A DNA stretch of 13,289 nucleotides from Deltaproteobacteria bacterium (GTDB taxonomy: Bacteria; Desulfobacterota; DSM-4660; Desulfatiglandales; Desulfatiglandaceae), in contig JAFDAP010000011.1 in assembly GCA_019313765.1 (NCBI GenBank), positions 1-13,289 of the forward strand. The letters are read 5' to 3'. Position numbers and translations under genes: made by a program. Shown here in pieces: positions 6,604 through 13,058 of this stretch; position 1 is the first letter of the stretch; each line of letters opens with the position of its first letter. The notes beneath the pieces are model-generated. The model was not told the DNA's origin, searched no databases, and saw only the letters and a list, made by a program, of their open reading frames with translations.

Positions 6604-7093
6604 AAACATCGTTATCTTTTTACTGTTCACGTTTTTCATGCTCCCTCCAATCCTTTACGCCCATGGTGTAATGGGAAAAGTAGATACAGGAGGCATGGTC
6701 GTAAGCGCCCAATACGATACTGGCGAACCCATGAGTTATGCAAGGGTGAAAATTGCGGCTCCCGGGACAAAACTGACTTTCCAATCAGGCAGAACAGACA
6801 GAAATGGCCGGTTCTGTTTCTTTCCGGATGCGCCAGGCGACTGGAAAGTGGTAGTGGACGACGAGATAGGCCACAGGCTTGAGGTAACAGTGCCTGTAAA
6901 TGACTCAAAAGAATTGATGACAGATCAACAGGTTCGAGGTTCAAGTGGGAGTTCTCTTTCCAGATACGCAAAGGTTTTGATAGGGGTCTGTTTTATTTTT
7001 GGCATTTCCGGGATTTTCTTCTGGTGGAGAGGGAAACGGTTTCAGGGGAAGATCAGTCAAGAGCTACAGGGACCTTCTCAAATAGATAAATAG
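6590..7093 (+). CDS. Membrane-anchored NikL-like protein of nickel/cobalt uptake type
   Basis: The product has 167 residues: signal peptide (core 7-20, probable cleavage after LYA at 22-24, leaving His25 first), an extracytoplasmic domain of about 100 residues, and a C-terminal membrane helix (VLIGVCFIFGISGIFFWW, 129-146) followed by basic residues. The outer domain is a transthyretin/carboxypeptidase-regulatory-like beta sandwich with DTGEPMSYARVKI (43-55), GRTDRNGRFCFFPD (67-80) and VVDDEIGHRLEVTV (88-101). The GKTDxxGxFxF plus GHR pattern is what I know from NikL/CbiN-neighbour proteins of ECF nickel and cobalt transporters. Start ATGs at 6590 or 6593 lie inside the permease gene with only a weak upstream AAGAGA, so coupling to the permease is likely. 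No transporter core subunit is visible in this window. Confidence 0.72.
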   Translation: MMRYKNIVIFLLFTFFMLPPILYAHGVMGKVDTGGMVVSAQYDTGEPMSYARVKIAAPGTKLTFQSGRTDRNGRFCFFPDAPGDWKVVVDDEIGHRLEVTVPVNDSKELMTDQQVRGSSGSSLSRYAKVLIGVCFIFGISGIFFWWRGKRFQGKISQELQGPSQIDK

Positions 7094-7112
7094 CTTGATC
7101 TTCAGAAAGAAT

Positions 7113-7126
7113 GGCCTTTAAAGGCC
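7113..7126. repeat. Palindrome in the 7094-7310 intergenic stretch
   Basis: GGCCTTTAAAGGCC is a perfect 14-base palindrome 20 bases after the NikL-like stop. No T-run follows, so it is not a clear intrinsic terminator; it may be a hairpin or protein site. The rest of this 217-base gap shows no gene and only the promoter candidate listed separately. Confidence 0.25.
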
Positions 7127-7260
7127 GCGTGCTGGTGGCTCACACTAACTTTTCCGCCCTCAAAACCATCCTTTACAATCACCATAAATATTGATAGGTT
7201 AATACCAGATCTGATCTCTGTTTTTACCGACCTGATCCTCGTGGGTCGTTGATAATACCT

Positions 7261-7290
7261 TTGTTATGCCCCATATTTGTGGACTATAGA
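7261..7290 (+). promoter_or_regulatory. Possible sigma70-type promoter before the HD-domain gene
   Basis: TTGTTA (7261-7266) and TATAGA (7285-7290) are separated by 18 bases; each matches four of six consensus positions. It would start transcription about 14 bases before the ATG at 7311, a short but workable leader. It is the only reasonable candidate found in the gap that separates the metal-themed region from the next gene group. Confidence 0.3.
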
Positions 7291-7310
7291 GTCGATTTGA
7301 CCGGGAAAGG

Positions 7311-8228
7311 ATGATGGAACACCGTCAGCTCTACGAGCTTGTAAACATGGATTCTCCTGAGGCAGTGTTAGGTGAAGGTCAGGTGATTCTGAAACTCATT
7401 TCACCCGAGTTTGAAGTGGCCCCTGTCACCGCCGCCTTTCGTTCTACGGTCAGCCTTTACGAGGGGAACATGCCCGGATACCAGGCCTGCAATACCGAGT
7501 ATCATGGTCTTTGCCATATCACAGACACCTTTTTGGCCATGGCACGGTTGGTCCACGGTGGCATTCTCGACGGCAATATCTTCACCGACCGCGGCATTGT
7601 CCTGGGTCTGATAGCGACCCTTCTTCACGATACAGGGTATATCCAGGAAGAAAGTGACACGGTAGGCACCGGCGCCAAGTACACGGCCCAGCACGTCCAG
7701 CGAAGTATGGATTTTTTGGAACGGCACGCTTCAGAGCATGGGCTGTCCGGCGAAGACGTGAACGATGGCCGGGCCATGATCCTTTGCACCGATCTGTCCG
7801 TGGATATTCCCACGATTGAGTTTTCTTCTAAAGAAACGGAGCTTTTAGGGAAGATGTTAGGAGTGGCGGACCTTCTGGCCCAGATGGCCGACCGGACATA
7901 CCTGTCTAAACTCCTGTTCCTTTATCACGAATTCAGAGAAGGCAAGGTGGGTGACTATGAAAGCGAGGTAGACCTGCTTCAAAAGACCGTCGGTTTTTTC
8001 GACTTTATAGACCATCGCCTTGAAACCGCGCTTGGCGCAACCCACCGGTTCATGAGTTCACACTTCGCCTCAAGGTGGGGCATTCATTCGGATATGTATG
8101 GTGAGGCGATCGAAAAGCAGAAAATCTACTTGAGGAAGATCCTGCAGGATTCTAATGTCGATCCCCGTGACCATCTGAGGCGCGAGGGGATTGTGGACAG
8201 GGTCCGCAAGAAATATGGAGAAAGCTGA
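7311..8228 (+). CDS. HD-domain metal-dependent phosphohydrolase
   Basis: This is a 305-residue soluble protein without signal peptide. The HD metal site is readable: YHGLCH (64-69) gives the first histidine, LLHDTGY (104-110) gives the HD pair, His128 in AQHVQRSMDFL is the helical histidine, and Asp187 in GVADLLAQMADR is the distal aspartate. The YHxxxH form resembles class I cyclic-nucleotide phosphodiesterases, but GAF, REC or other sensory domains are absent, and the substrate (cyclic nucleotide, nucleotide or other phosphoester) cannot be assigned. The start at 7311 or 7314 follows GGGAAAGG at 7303-7310. The next gene (DUF4139) starts 17 bases after the stop with its own Shine-Dalgarno, so they likely share a transcript. 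The HD-family call is firm; its role is unknown. Confidence 0.82.
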   Translation: MMEHRQLYELVNMDSPEAVLGEGQVILKLISPEFEVAPVTAAFRSTVSLYEGNMPGYQACNTEYHGLCHITDTFLAMARLVHGGILDGNIFTDRGIVLGLIATLLHDTGYIQEESDTVGTGAKYTAQHVQRSMDFLERHASEHGLSGEDVNDGRAMILCTDLSVDIPTIEFSSKETELLGKMLGVADLLAQMADRTYLSKLLFLYHEFREGKVGDYESEVDLLQKTVGFFDFIDHRLETALGATHRFMSSHFASRWGIHSDMYGEAIEKQKIYLRKILQDSNVDPRDHLRREGIVDRVRKKYGES

Positions 8229-8245
8229 ACAAAGGAGAAAAGAAA

Positions 8246-9382
8246 ATGAAAGGTAAAAGCCGGATATATAGCCTGCTCGTTTTAGGGGTATTTTTTATTG
8301 TGCTTGCAACGCCGGTGCATGCCAGGATCAAATTGGTGGCCCTGCCTGAACGGGGCAAGACCATTATCCGCCTTGACAACCCCAAAGCAACCTTGATTGA
8401 GGAGGAACGAGTTCTCACACTCCAGAAAGGTGTTAACAAGGTGGATTTTTCATGGAAAGGCGTGAGTATTGACGCGGACTCAATCCGCCTGGCCGTGCTC
8501 ACCCGCCCCTATAAGGCTATCCTGCTGGGCGTCAGTTACCCTCCCAATGAAGCAGCATTAGTCTGGGAAATCCACAGTGACGACGCCTTTGAGGTGACGG
8601 TTCGCATCAGCTATCTGCTCTCTAATATTGACCGGCTGATTACCTACAAAGGCGTTGCCGACAAAGCCGAGACTCACATGAATCTGAAGAGCTATTTGGT
8701 ACTCCGTAATTTCTCGGGCGAGGATTTTGAAAATGCTTCAGTCTTTTTGGATGACAGCCTGTCTTTTGAACAGAGTGTCAGACATGAGGAGACCAAACAG
8801 CTCCTCTTTTTGAACAAACGCGGGGTCTCAATCGAAAAGTGCTGGACATTTGATGCGGGCAAGCTTCCATGGGACCCGGAAAAGCTGGACACCAACGTGG
8901 GTATCCCTGTCAGCTACAGAATTAGGAACACCAAGGACTCGGGCCTTGGAACCTTTGCCCTTTATGACGGGAAGGTGCGCGTTTTTCAGGAGGACGGGCA
9001 CAAGGGCACGATCTTCTTAGGCGAGGATAAAGTCAGTTTAGTGCCCGTAGGCGAAACCATGAAAATCTATATTGGCGACAGCCGTGACATTGTCGTGACC
9101 CAGCGCAAAATGCAGGAAAAAAGGATCAATGTTCGTCGAAACAACAAGAACCGGGTCGTCCTATACGACACAGATGAATTGATAAAGGCGATGATCGAGA
9201 ATTTCAAAGACAGACCTGCAATACTCACTATGATCGAGCATATTCCCGGACAGTGGGACATGGCGGAATGCAACATGAAATACAAAAGAAAGGACGCTTA
9301 TACCCTTGAATTCGAGATCGAGCTCCCTGCACACGGCAAGAAGGAACTGACCATGCACTACAATCGCCGCAACATAAGATAG
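8246..9382 (+). CDS. Exported DUF4139 protein, first of a tandem pair
   Basis: The product has 378 residues with a signal peptide (core LLVLGVFFIVLA, cleavage after VHA at 24-26). The mature part is beta-rich. The opening IKLVALPERGKTIIRLDNPK (28-47) corresponds to the start of DUF4139 proteins, and RNFSGEDFENASV (154-166) is the most conserved block. Later segments run VSYRIRNTKDSGLGTFALYD, then VRVFQEDGHKGTIFLGEDKV, VPVGETMKIYIGD and the final LPAHGKKELTMHYN. Such proteins are periplasmic or surface proteins of unestablished function with a mucoidy-inhibitor-like architecture. AAAGGAG at 8231-8237 fixes the start. It is clearly paralogous to the next protein but shorter, lacking most of its charged central insert. 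Regulation with the HD gene upstream is likely through a shared transcript. Confidence 0.78.
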   Translation: MKGKSRIYSLLVLGVFFIVLATPVHARIKLVALPERGKTIIRLDNPKATLIEEERVLTLQKGVNKVDFSWKGVSIDADSIRLAVLTRPYKAILLGVSYPPNEAALVWEIHSDDAFEVTVRISYLLSNIDRLITYKGVADKAETHMNLKSYLVLRNFSGEDFENASVFLDDSLSFEQSVRHEETKQLLFLNKRGVSIEKCWTFDAGKLPWDPEKLDTNVGIPVSYRIRNTKDSGLGTFALYDGKVRVFQEDGHKGTIFLGEDKVSLVPVGETMKIYIGDSRDIVVTQRKMQEKRINVRRNNKNRVVLYDTDELIKAMIENFKDRPAILTMIEHIPGQWDMAECNMKYKRKDAYTLEFEIELPAHGKKELTMHYNRRNIR

Positions 9383-9396
9383 GAGGCCGTCCGAAA

Positions 9397-9465
9397 ATGG
9401 CTATTTTCCGCAATCTCGGCGTCAGGCTCCTGTTTGAATTGATTGGGATTTTAGAGATTCAGTGA
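9397..9465 (+). CDS. Possible 22-codon small ORF between the DUF4139 genes
   Basis: AGGAGG (9381-9386) overlaps the stop of the first DUF4139 gene and is followed ten bases later by ATG, opening MAIFRNLGVRLLFELIGILE plus two residues before TGA. The peptide is hydrophobic and amphipathic. Its beginning lies in a hairpin (GAAAAT-GGCT-ATTTTC, 9393-9408). It may be translated, a leader-type coupling ORF for the second gene, or part of a dispersed intergenic repeat. Evidence is limited to the ribosome-binding site and open frame. Confidence 0.25.
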   Translation: MAIFRNLGVRLLFELIGILEIQ

Positions 9466-9477
9466 AAGGTGATAAAA

Positions 9478-10818
9478 ATGAAAAGTAGATTGATACTTCT
9501 TGCAATAATCGGGTTACTCCTGAGTTACAGCGCAGTCTATGCCAAAGTGGATCTGGTAACCCTTCCAAAACGCGATGCAGTGCAATTGACCGTCTATAAT
9601 TCAGCGGACCTGACATTGGTAAGGGAAACACGGGATCTTACCGTGAAAAAGGGGACAAACCGTCTCCAGTTTTCCTGGGCCAACACGCTCATTGATCCCA
9701 CGAGCCTGGATATGCTGCCAAAACTCAAGGGGAACGAAATAGACATACTGGATCTTACTTTTCCGCCCCGCGTGCGCAATCTGGGCGTCTGGCATGTAGA
9801 GAGCCGGATGAGCGGTAATGTGCCTGTAGGGATCACGTACCTCACCAGCGGTCTGTCCTGGCGCGCCTTTTACATGGGGACCCTGAGCAAAAATGAGAAG
9901 ACCATGCGCCTTAAGGGTTACGTGCGCGTGACGAATAACAGCGGCGAGGACTATGAAAATGCACAGGTCCGTGTGATTGTCGGCAAGATTAATCTCATTG
10001 ACCGGATCGCCGATCTTGCCAGGCGCAAGTATGCCTACGGTCGTCCCAGGCCCCCTCCGATAGTTCGCCCGGTACTGGAGGCTGACCGCAAAGCTGGCAT
10101 GGCCGAGGTTAAACAAAGGCTTATGCGCGTGGAAAAGGCAATGATGGCCAGGCCAAAGGAGATCAAAAAAGAAGGACTCAGCGAATACTTTCTCTATACG
10201 ATAGAGGGAACGGAGACTATACCTCATGGGTGGTCCAGGCGTCTGCCCAGTTTTGATGTCAAGGGGATTCCGGTTGTCAATCTCTATAAATATGAGCAGG
10301 AACGCTATGGCAATCAGGTGGTGCGATTCTTGAGTTTCAAGAACGATAAAGCGCACAAACTGGGAGACACGCCCATTCCCGGCGGCACACTGAAGGCATT
10401 TCGTGATGTGGGTAAGGAGGGTCGCCTCTCCTACGAAGGCCAGTCCAGTTTCAAGTACATCCCCGTGGATGAAGACGTGGAACTGAATCTCGGCCCGGTC
10501 GCCAATGTGATCGTCAAGCCGGTACTCGGGGACTACAAGACTGACCGGTATCTCTTTGACAGCAAGGGCAATATAAGCGGTTGGGATGAGATTCGGGAGT
10601 TCGAGATTAGGATAAAGAATACACGGGCAATCCCTGTCAAGGTGGAAATAAGGCGCAATTTCAAGACTGCATCCTGGTCTATGAAAAAAACCGGAGATTT
10701 TGGGGCCTACGAGAAAGTGGACCTTGACACGGTGAAGTTTATACTGAAATTAGGCGTACGTGAGACAAAGACATTTCGCTATACCCTGACTACACACCAC
10801 GGGAAAAGGGCGGAATAG
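9478..10818 (+). CDS. Exported DUF4139 protein, second of a tandem pair
   Basis: The product has 446 residues from ATG 9478, chosen because AAAGGTG (9465-9471) lies six bases before it; the in-frame GTG at 9469 is part of that ribosome site. A signal peptide (core LILLAIIGLLLSYS, cleavage after VYA at 20-22) leads into KVDLVTLPKRDAVQLTVYNS. Shared blocks with the upstream paralogue are the VxLPxR opening, the FSW segment near 66, NNSGEDYENAQV (153-164), and the C-terminal LGVRETKTFRYTLTTHH. A proline/arginine-rich and then charged helical insert (about 183-232, including RPRPPPIVRPV) is much reduced in the first copy. A GWSRRLPSF block and YKYEQERYG follow. It is presumably periplasmic or outer-membrane associated, with unknown function. 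The acyl-CoA-binding protein gene follows after 16 bases. Confidence 0.8.
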   Translation: MKSRLILLAIIGLLLSYSAVYAKVDLVTLPKRDAVQLTVYNSADLTLVRETRDLTVKKGTNRLQFSWANTLIDPTSLDMLPKLKGNEIDILDLTFPPRVRNLGVWHVESRMSGNVPVGITYLTSGLSWRAFYMGTLSKNEKTMRLKGYVRVTNNSGEDYENAQVRVIVGKINLIDRIADLARRKYAYGRPRPPPIVRPVLEADRKAGMAEVKQRLMRVEKAMMARPKEIKKEGLSEYFLYTIEGTETIPHGWSRRLPSFDVKGIPVVNLYKYEQERYGNQVVRFLSFKNDKAHKLGDTPIPGGTLKAFRDVGKEGRLSYEGQSSFKYIPVDEDVELNLGPVANVIVKPVLGDYKTDRYLFDSKGNISGWDEIREFEIRIKNTRAIPVKVEIRRNFKTASWSMKKTGDFGAYEKVDLDTVKFILKLGVRETKTFRYTLTTHHGKRAE

Positions 10819-10834
10819 ATAAGGGGCATGACAC

Positions 10835-11092
10835 GTGTCTGATCTTGAGTCCAGGTTTGAAATCGCAGTGCGGGATGTCCAGCAACTTCCTGAAAGGCCG
10901 GGCAACGACACTCTTTTAAGGTTATACGCCCTGTACAAACAGGCAACACATGGAGATGTCTCCGGCAAAAGACCGGGCATGACCAATTTCGTCGGTCGGG
11001 CCAAGTATGGCGCCTGGGAAGGGCTAAAAGGTGTGTCGACGGATCAGGCCATGCTGGATTACATCGATCAGGTAGAAACTCTCAAAGGGTAA
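10835..11092 (+). CDS. Acyl-CoA-binding protein (ACBP family)
   Basis: This 85-residue cytoplasmic protein covers the full four-helix ACBP domain. The ligand-binding signature is plain: LYALYKQATHGDV (30-42), RPGM (46-49), RAKYGAWEGLKGVS (55-68), then the last helix with AMLDYIDQVETL. The tyrosines and lysine that contact CoA and the acyl chain in ACBPs are kept (Tyr31, Tyr34, Lys35, Lys57, Tyr58). ACBP binds long-chain acyl-CoA esters as a soluble pool or carrier. It is near universal in eukaryotes and scattered in bacteria. The start is GTG, preceded by AAGGGG (10821-10826); the nearby ATG at 10828 hits a stop after four codons. It lies 16 bases behind the second DUF4139 gene, at the probable end of that operon. 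The family call is very secure. Confidence 0.93.
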   Translation: MSDLESRFEIAVRDVQQLPERPGNDTLLRLYALYKQATHGDVSGKRPGMTNFVGRAKYGAWEGLKGVSTDQAMLDYIDQVETLKG

Positions 11093-11103
11093 ACACTTCT
11101 ATC

Positions 11104-11133
11104 TTGACCTGCCGGTGTCATTTTTTCTATAAG
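11104..11133 (+). promoter_or_regulatory. Sigma70-type promoter candidate for the PurD-like gene
   Basis: TTGACC (11104-11109) and TATAAG (11128-11133) are 18 bases apart, each matching five of six consensus positions. Transcription would start near 11140 and give a leader of roughly 85 bases. The -35 region also overlaps a small TGAC...GTCA inverted repeat followed by six T (11105-11126), which could instead act as a terminator for the ACBP gene; both roles are possible. Confidence 0.45.
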
Positions 11134-11157
11134 TCAATTAAATTCCAACAAAGCAAA

Positions 11158-11170
11158 TCCCCTCTGGGGA
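11158..11170 (+). repeat. Small hairpin in the leader of the PurD-like gene
   Basis: TCCCC, loop TCT, GGGGA forms a perfect 5-bp GC-rich stem about 55 bases before the start codon. No T-run follows. It may structure the 5' leader; no recognised riboswitch (purine, glycine or other) could be made out around it. Confidence 0.25.
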
Positions 11171-11225
11171 CAACAAAAGCCTGATCCTCTGGGCCGATAG
11201 AATTTCTTTGAAAGGATGGTCAATT

Positions 11226-12584
11226 ATGAAAGTAATGGTTTACGGGTCCGGCGGCAGAGATCATTGTCTTGCGGATAAATACGGGGACAGCCAGCATGTG
11301 GACAAGGTCTATTTTGCGCCCGGCAATCCCGGCGTATTACACACGCCAAAGGGTAAAAGGGGGCTTATCGAACGGATTCCCATAAAAGATTTTGGCGAGA
11401 TCGCCGATTTCTGCGTTGAAAATAAGGTGGATCTCGTTGATGTGGGTTCTGAAAACCCCTTAGAAGAGGGCCTTGTTGACCTCCTGAATGAGAGGGGTAT
11501 TAAAGCGATCGGCCCCAAAAAAGAGTATGTCAGGCTCGAAAGCGACAGGGCATTTACTGATGATCTTCTGAAAAAGATAGGCGTCCCCGTACCGGAATAC
11601 CGTGTGTTTGATGATCCTGAAAAGGCAAAAGAATATGTGAGAAACATCGGATACCAGGTGGTGGTAAAGGCCAACGGCCTGGCCGCTGGAAAAGGGGCAA
11701 TCGTTTGTGAAGATGTTCCCGATGCTATTGCAGCCATTGAGGCTATAATGGTCAAAAAGGCGTTCGGAGAATCGGGAAATCGCGTTGTTATTGAAGAACG
11801 AAAGTATGGCACGGAAATCTCCTTTTTTGCATACCTTGACGGTGCGCATGCCATGCCCCTGAAAATGTTTGCCCAGGATTATAAGCCTGCCTTTGACCCT
11901 GACGACACTGAATTGATAGACCAATTCGGAGGAAACCTGAACACCGGTGGCACGGGCTGTTATTGTCCCCACAAGGAAGTCAGCCCGTGGCTTGTTAACC
12001 GGATAATTAAAGAGATCGTAAACCCTACTGTAAATGCAATCTATAATGATCTGGGCTGGGCCTATAAGGGAGTTATTTATTTTGGCATGAACCTGGATCC
12101 CTATGACCGGCTTGACATATTTGAGATCAATGTAAGGCATGGCGATCCCGAATGGCCGGTAATTGCGCGTAAATTGAGTTCGGACCTGTTTGAGATCGGA
12201 ATGGCAGTATGTGACGGGACCTTGGATGAGGTCAAACAAGTCTGGAACAAACAGTATTACGTGGATGTTATCGGTATGGAGGGCCGCTCAAAGGCATCCA
12301 AAGGATGGAACAAGGGCTATCCCGGCCGTTACGGAAAAGGCCATAAGATCCTCGGTTTAGACAAAATAGAAAGAGGCGTGGCAGTCTATTTTGCCGGGGT
12401 TGATGATAATCCTGAAAAAGGTCTTGTCACCTACGGGGGAAGGGTCGTTCATCTTATAGTGGGAGATTCCACTCTGGATGGGGCAAGGGAAAAGGCCTAC
12501 CGGAATATTCAATACATCATCTTTGAAGACCACAATAACAACGGAGCAAATTGCCTGCGTTTCAGAAATTCAATAGGACTTTAA
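11226..12584 (+). CDS. Divergent PurD-like (phosphoribosylamine-glycine ligase family) ATP-grasp protein
   Basis: The product has 452 residues, slightly longer than typical PurD. ATG 11226 is chosen: GAAAGGA at 11210-11216 is well spaced, and the first residues MKVMVYGSGGRDH fit the family N-terminus. PurD landmarks occur in order: GSGGRDH (7-13), PGNPG (32-36), VGSENPLEEGLVD (73-85), KANGLAAGKGAIV (148-160), IEERKYGTEISFFAYLDG (189-206), NTGGTGCYCP (239-248) and NVRHGDPEW (302-310). Several positions differ from the usual forms: GPE to GSE, SKAF to DRAF, KADG to KANG, GMGA to GTGC, RFGDPE to RHGDPE. The DHKR stretch becomes DYKPAFDPDDTELIDQFGG. PurD joins glycine to phosphoribosylamine with ATP in purine synthesis. 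No other purine gene is adjacent. It may be the only PurD or a paralogue acting on another amine and amino acid. Confidence 0.8.
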   Translation: MKVMVYGSGGRDHCLADKYGDSQHVDKVYFAPGNPGVLHTPKGKRGLIERIPIKDFGEIADFCVENKVDLVDVGSENPLEEGLVDLLNERGIKAIGPKKEYVRLESDRAFTDDLLKKIGVPVPEYRVFDDPEKAKEYVRNIGYQVVVKANGLAAGKGAIVCEDVPDAIAAIEAIMVKKAFGESGNRVVIEERKYGTEISFFAYLDGAHAMPLKMFAQDYKPAFDPDDTELIDQFGGNLNTGGTGCYCPHKEVSPWLVNRIIKEIVNPTVNAIYNDLGWAYKGVIYFGMNLDPYDRLDIFEINVRHGDPEWPVIARKLSSDLFEIGMAVCDGTLDEVKQVWNKQYYVDVIGMEGRSKASKGWNKGYPGRYGKGHKILGLDKIERGVAVYFAGVDDNPEKGLVTYGGRVVHLIVGDSTLDGAREKAYRNIQYIIFEDHNNNGANCLRFRNSIGL

Positions 12585-12625
12585 TCCCCGCTTTTAGCGC
12601 GAGGATGCCGCATCTTCCCGAAGAG

Positions 12626-12640
12626 GGGGAGGACTTCCCC
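12626..12640. terminator. Weak hairpin between convergent genes
   Basis: GGGGA, loop GGACT, TCCCC forms a 5-bp GC-rich stem in the 104-base gap between the PurD-like and DUF5320 genes, which face each other. It lacks a clear T-run on either strand, so a bidirectional terminator role rests on position and stem only. Confidence 0.25.
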
Positions 12641-12688
12641 TTAATAGTCTCGAATATGCAGCATCCCCGGCTTTTACAACGTCATGGC

Positions 12689-13039
12689 TTATTCCGAAGC
12701 CCTTTTCTCCAAGTCCTCAATGCGCCGGTTGATTTCATCAAGGCCTCGCTTCATGGATTCCGCCTCGGTCCTCAGCATATTCATCTCCTCTGAGGGGTCC
12801 ATCTGATAGGGAACCCCGTAGGAAGGCCTCCATCCGAAACCCCTGCCAAAACCTCTGCCCCGGCCATACCCGGCGCCATAGCCTGCTCCGAAACCGCGAC
12901 CCCGTCCATAGCCCGGGCCATACCCAAAACCCCGGCCATATTCAGGTGCGTATCCGGCCCCGGCAGGATTACAATATCCTCGGGCACCTCCGGTCATGGG
13001 ACCGGCCCCCATTGGTCCTGTTCCATTTAATCCTGGCAT
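12689..13039 (-). CDS. DUF5320 protein, Gly/Tyr/Arg-rich with C-terminal coiled coil
   Basis: The product has 116 residues. The start at 13039 is set by an ideal AAAGGAGGTG six bases ahead (complement 13046-13055) and by the hallmark opening MPGLNGTGPMGAGPMTGG of DUF5320. An upstream in-frame ATG at 13117 would run through the DUF134 gene and is rejected. Residues about 34-70 are low complexity, with repeated GYGxGYGRGRGFG units (two near-identical copies). The C-terminal segment PSEEMNMLRTEAESMKRGLD onward is an amphipathic helix likely to form a coiled coil. Proteins of this family occur in anaerobes close to DUF134 regulators and NifX/NifB-like iron-molybdenum-cluster proteins; their role is not established. 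It lies 19 bases downstream of the DUF134 gene, as one operon. Confidence 0.85.
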   Translation of the reverse strand: MPGLNGTGPMGAGPMTGGARGYCNPAGAGYAPEYGRGFGYGPGYGRGRGFGAGYGAGYGRGRGFGRGFGWRPSYGVPYQMDPSEEMNMLRTEAESMKRGLDEINRRIEDLEKRASE

Positions 13040-13045
13040 ATTAAA

Positions 13046-13055
13046 CACCTCCTTT
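13046..13055 (-). promoter_or_regulatory. Strong ribosome-binding site deciding the DUF5320 start
   Basis: On the complementary strand AAAGGAGGTG is an almost full anti-16S match, six bases before ATG 13039. It supports the 116-residue product over longer alternatives and suggests high translation. Confidence 0.75.
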
Positions 13056-13058
13056 CCT

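Noticed and set aside
7094..7310. tRNA, small RNA or riboswitch in the gap after the NikL-like gene
   Set aside because: No cloverleaf, B12-box or other conserved core could be made out; only a palindrome and a weak promoter candidate were seen.
9601..10356. 251-codon open frame on the minus strand
   Set aside because: It is antisense to the second DUF4139 gene, has no family-like motifs or ribosome site, and the plus-strand protein has clear homology and a signal peptide.
11460..12239. 259-codon open frame on the minus strand
   Set aside because: It mirrors the PurD-like gene; its translation has no recognisable domain and the plus-strand ATP-grasp motifs are unmistakable.
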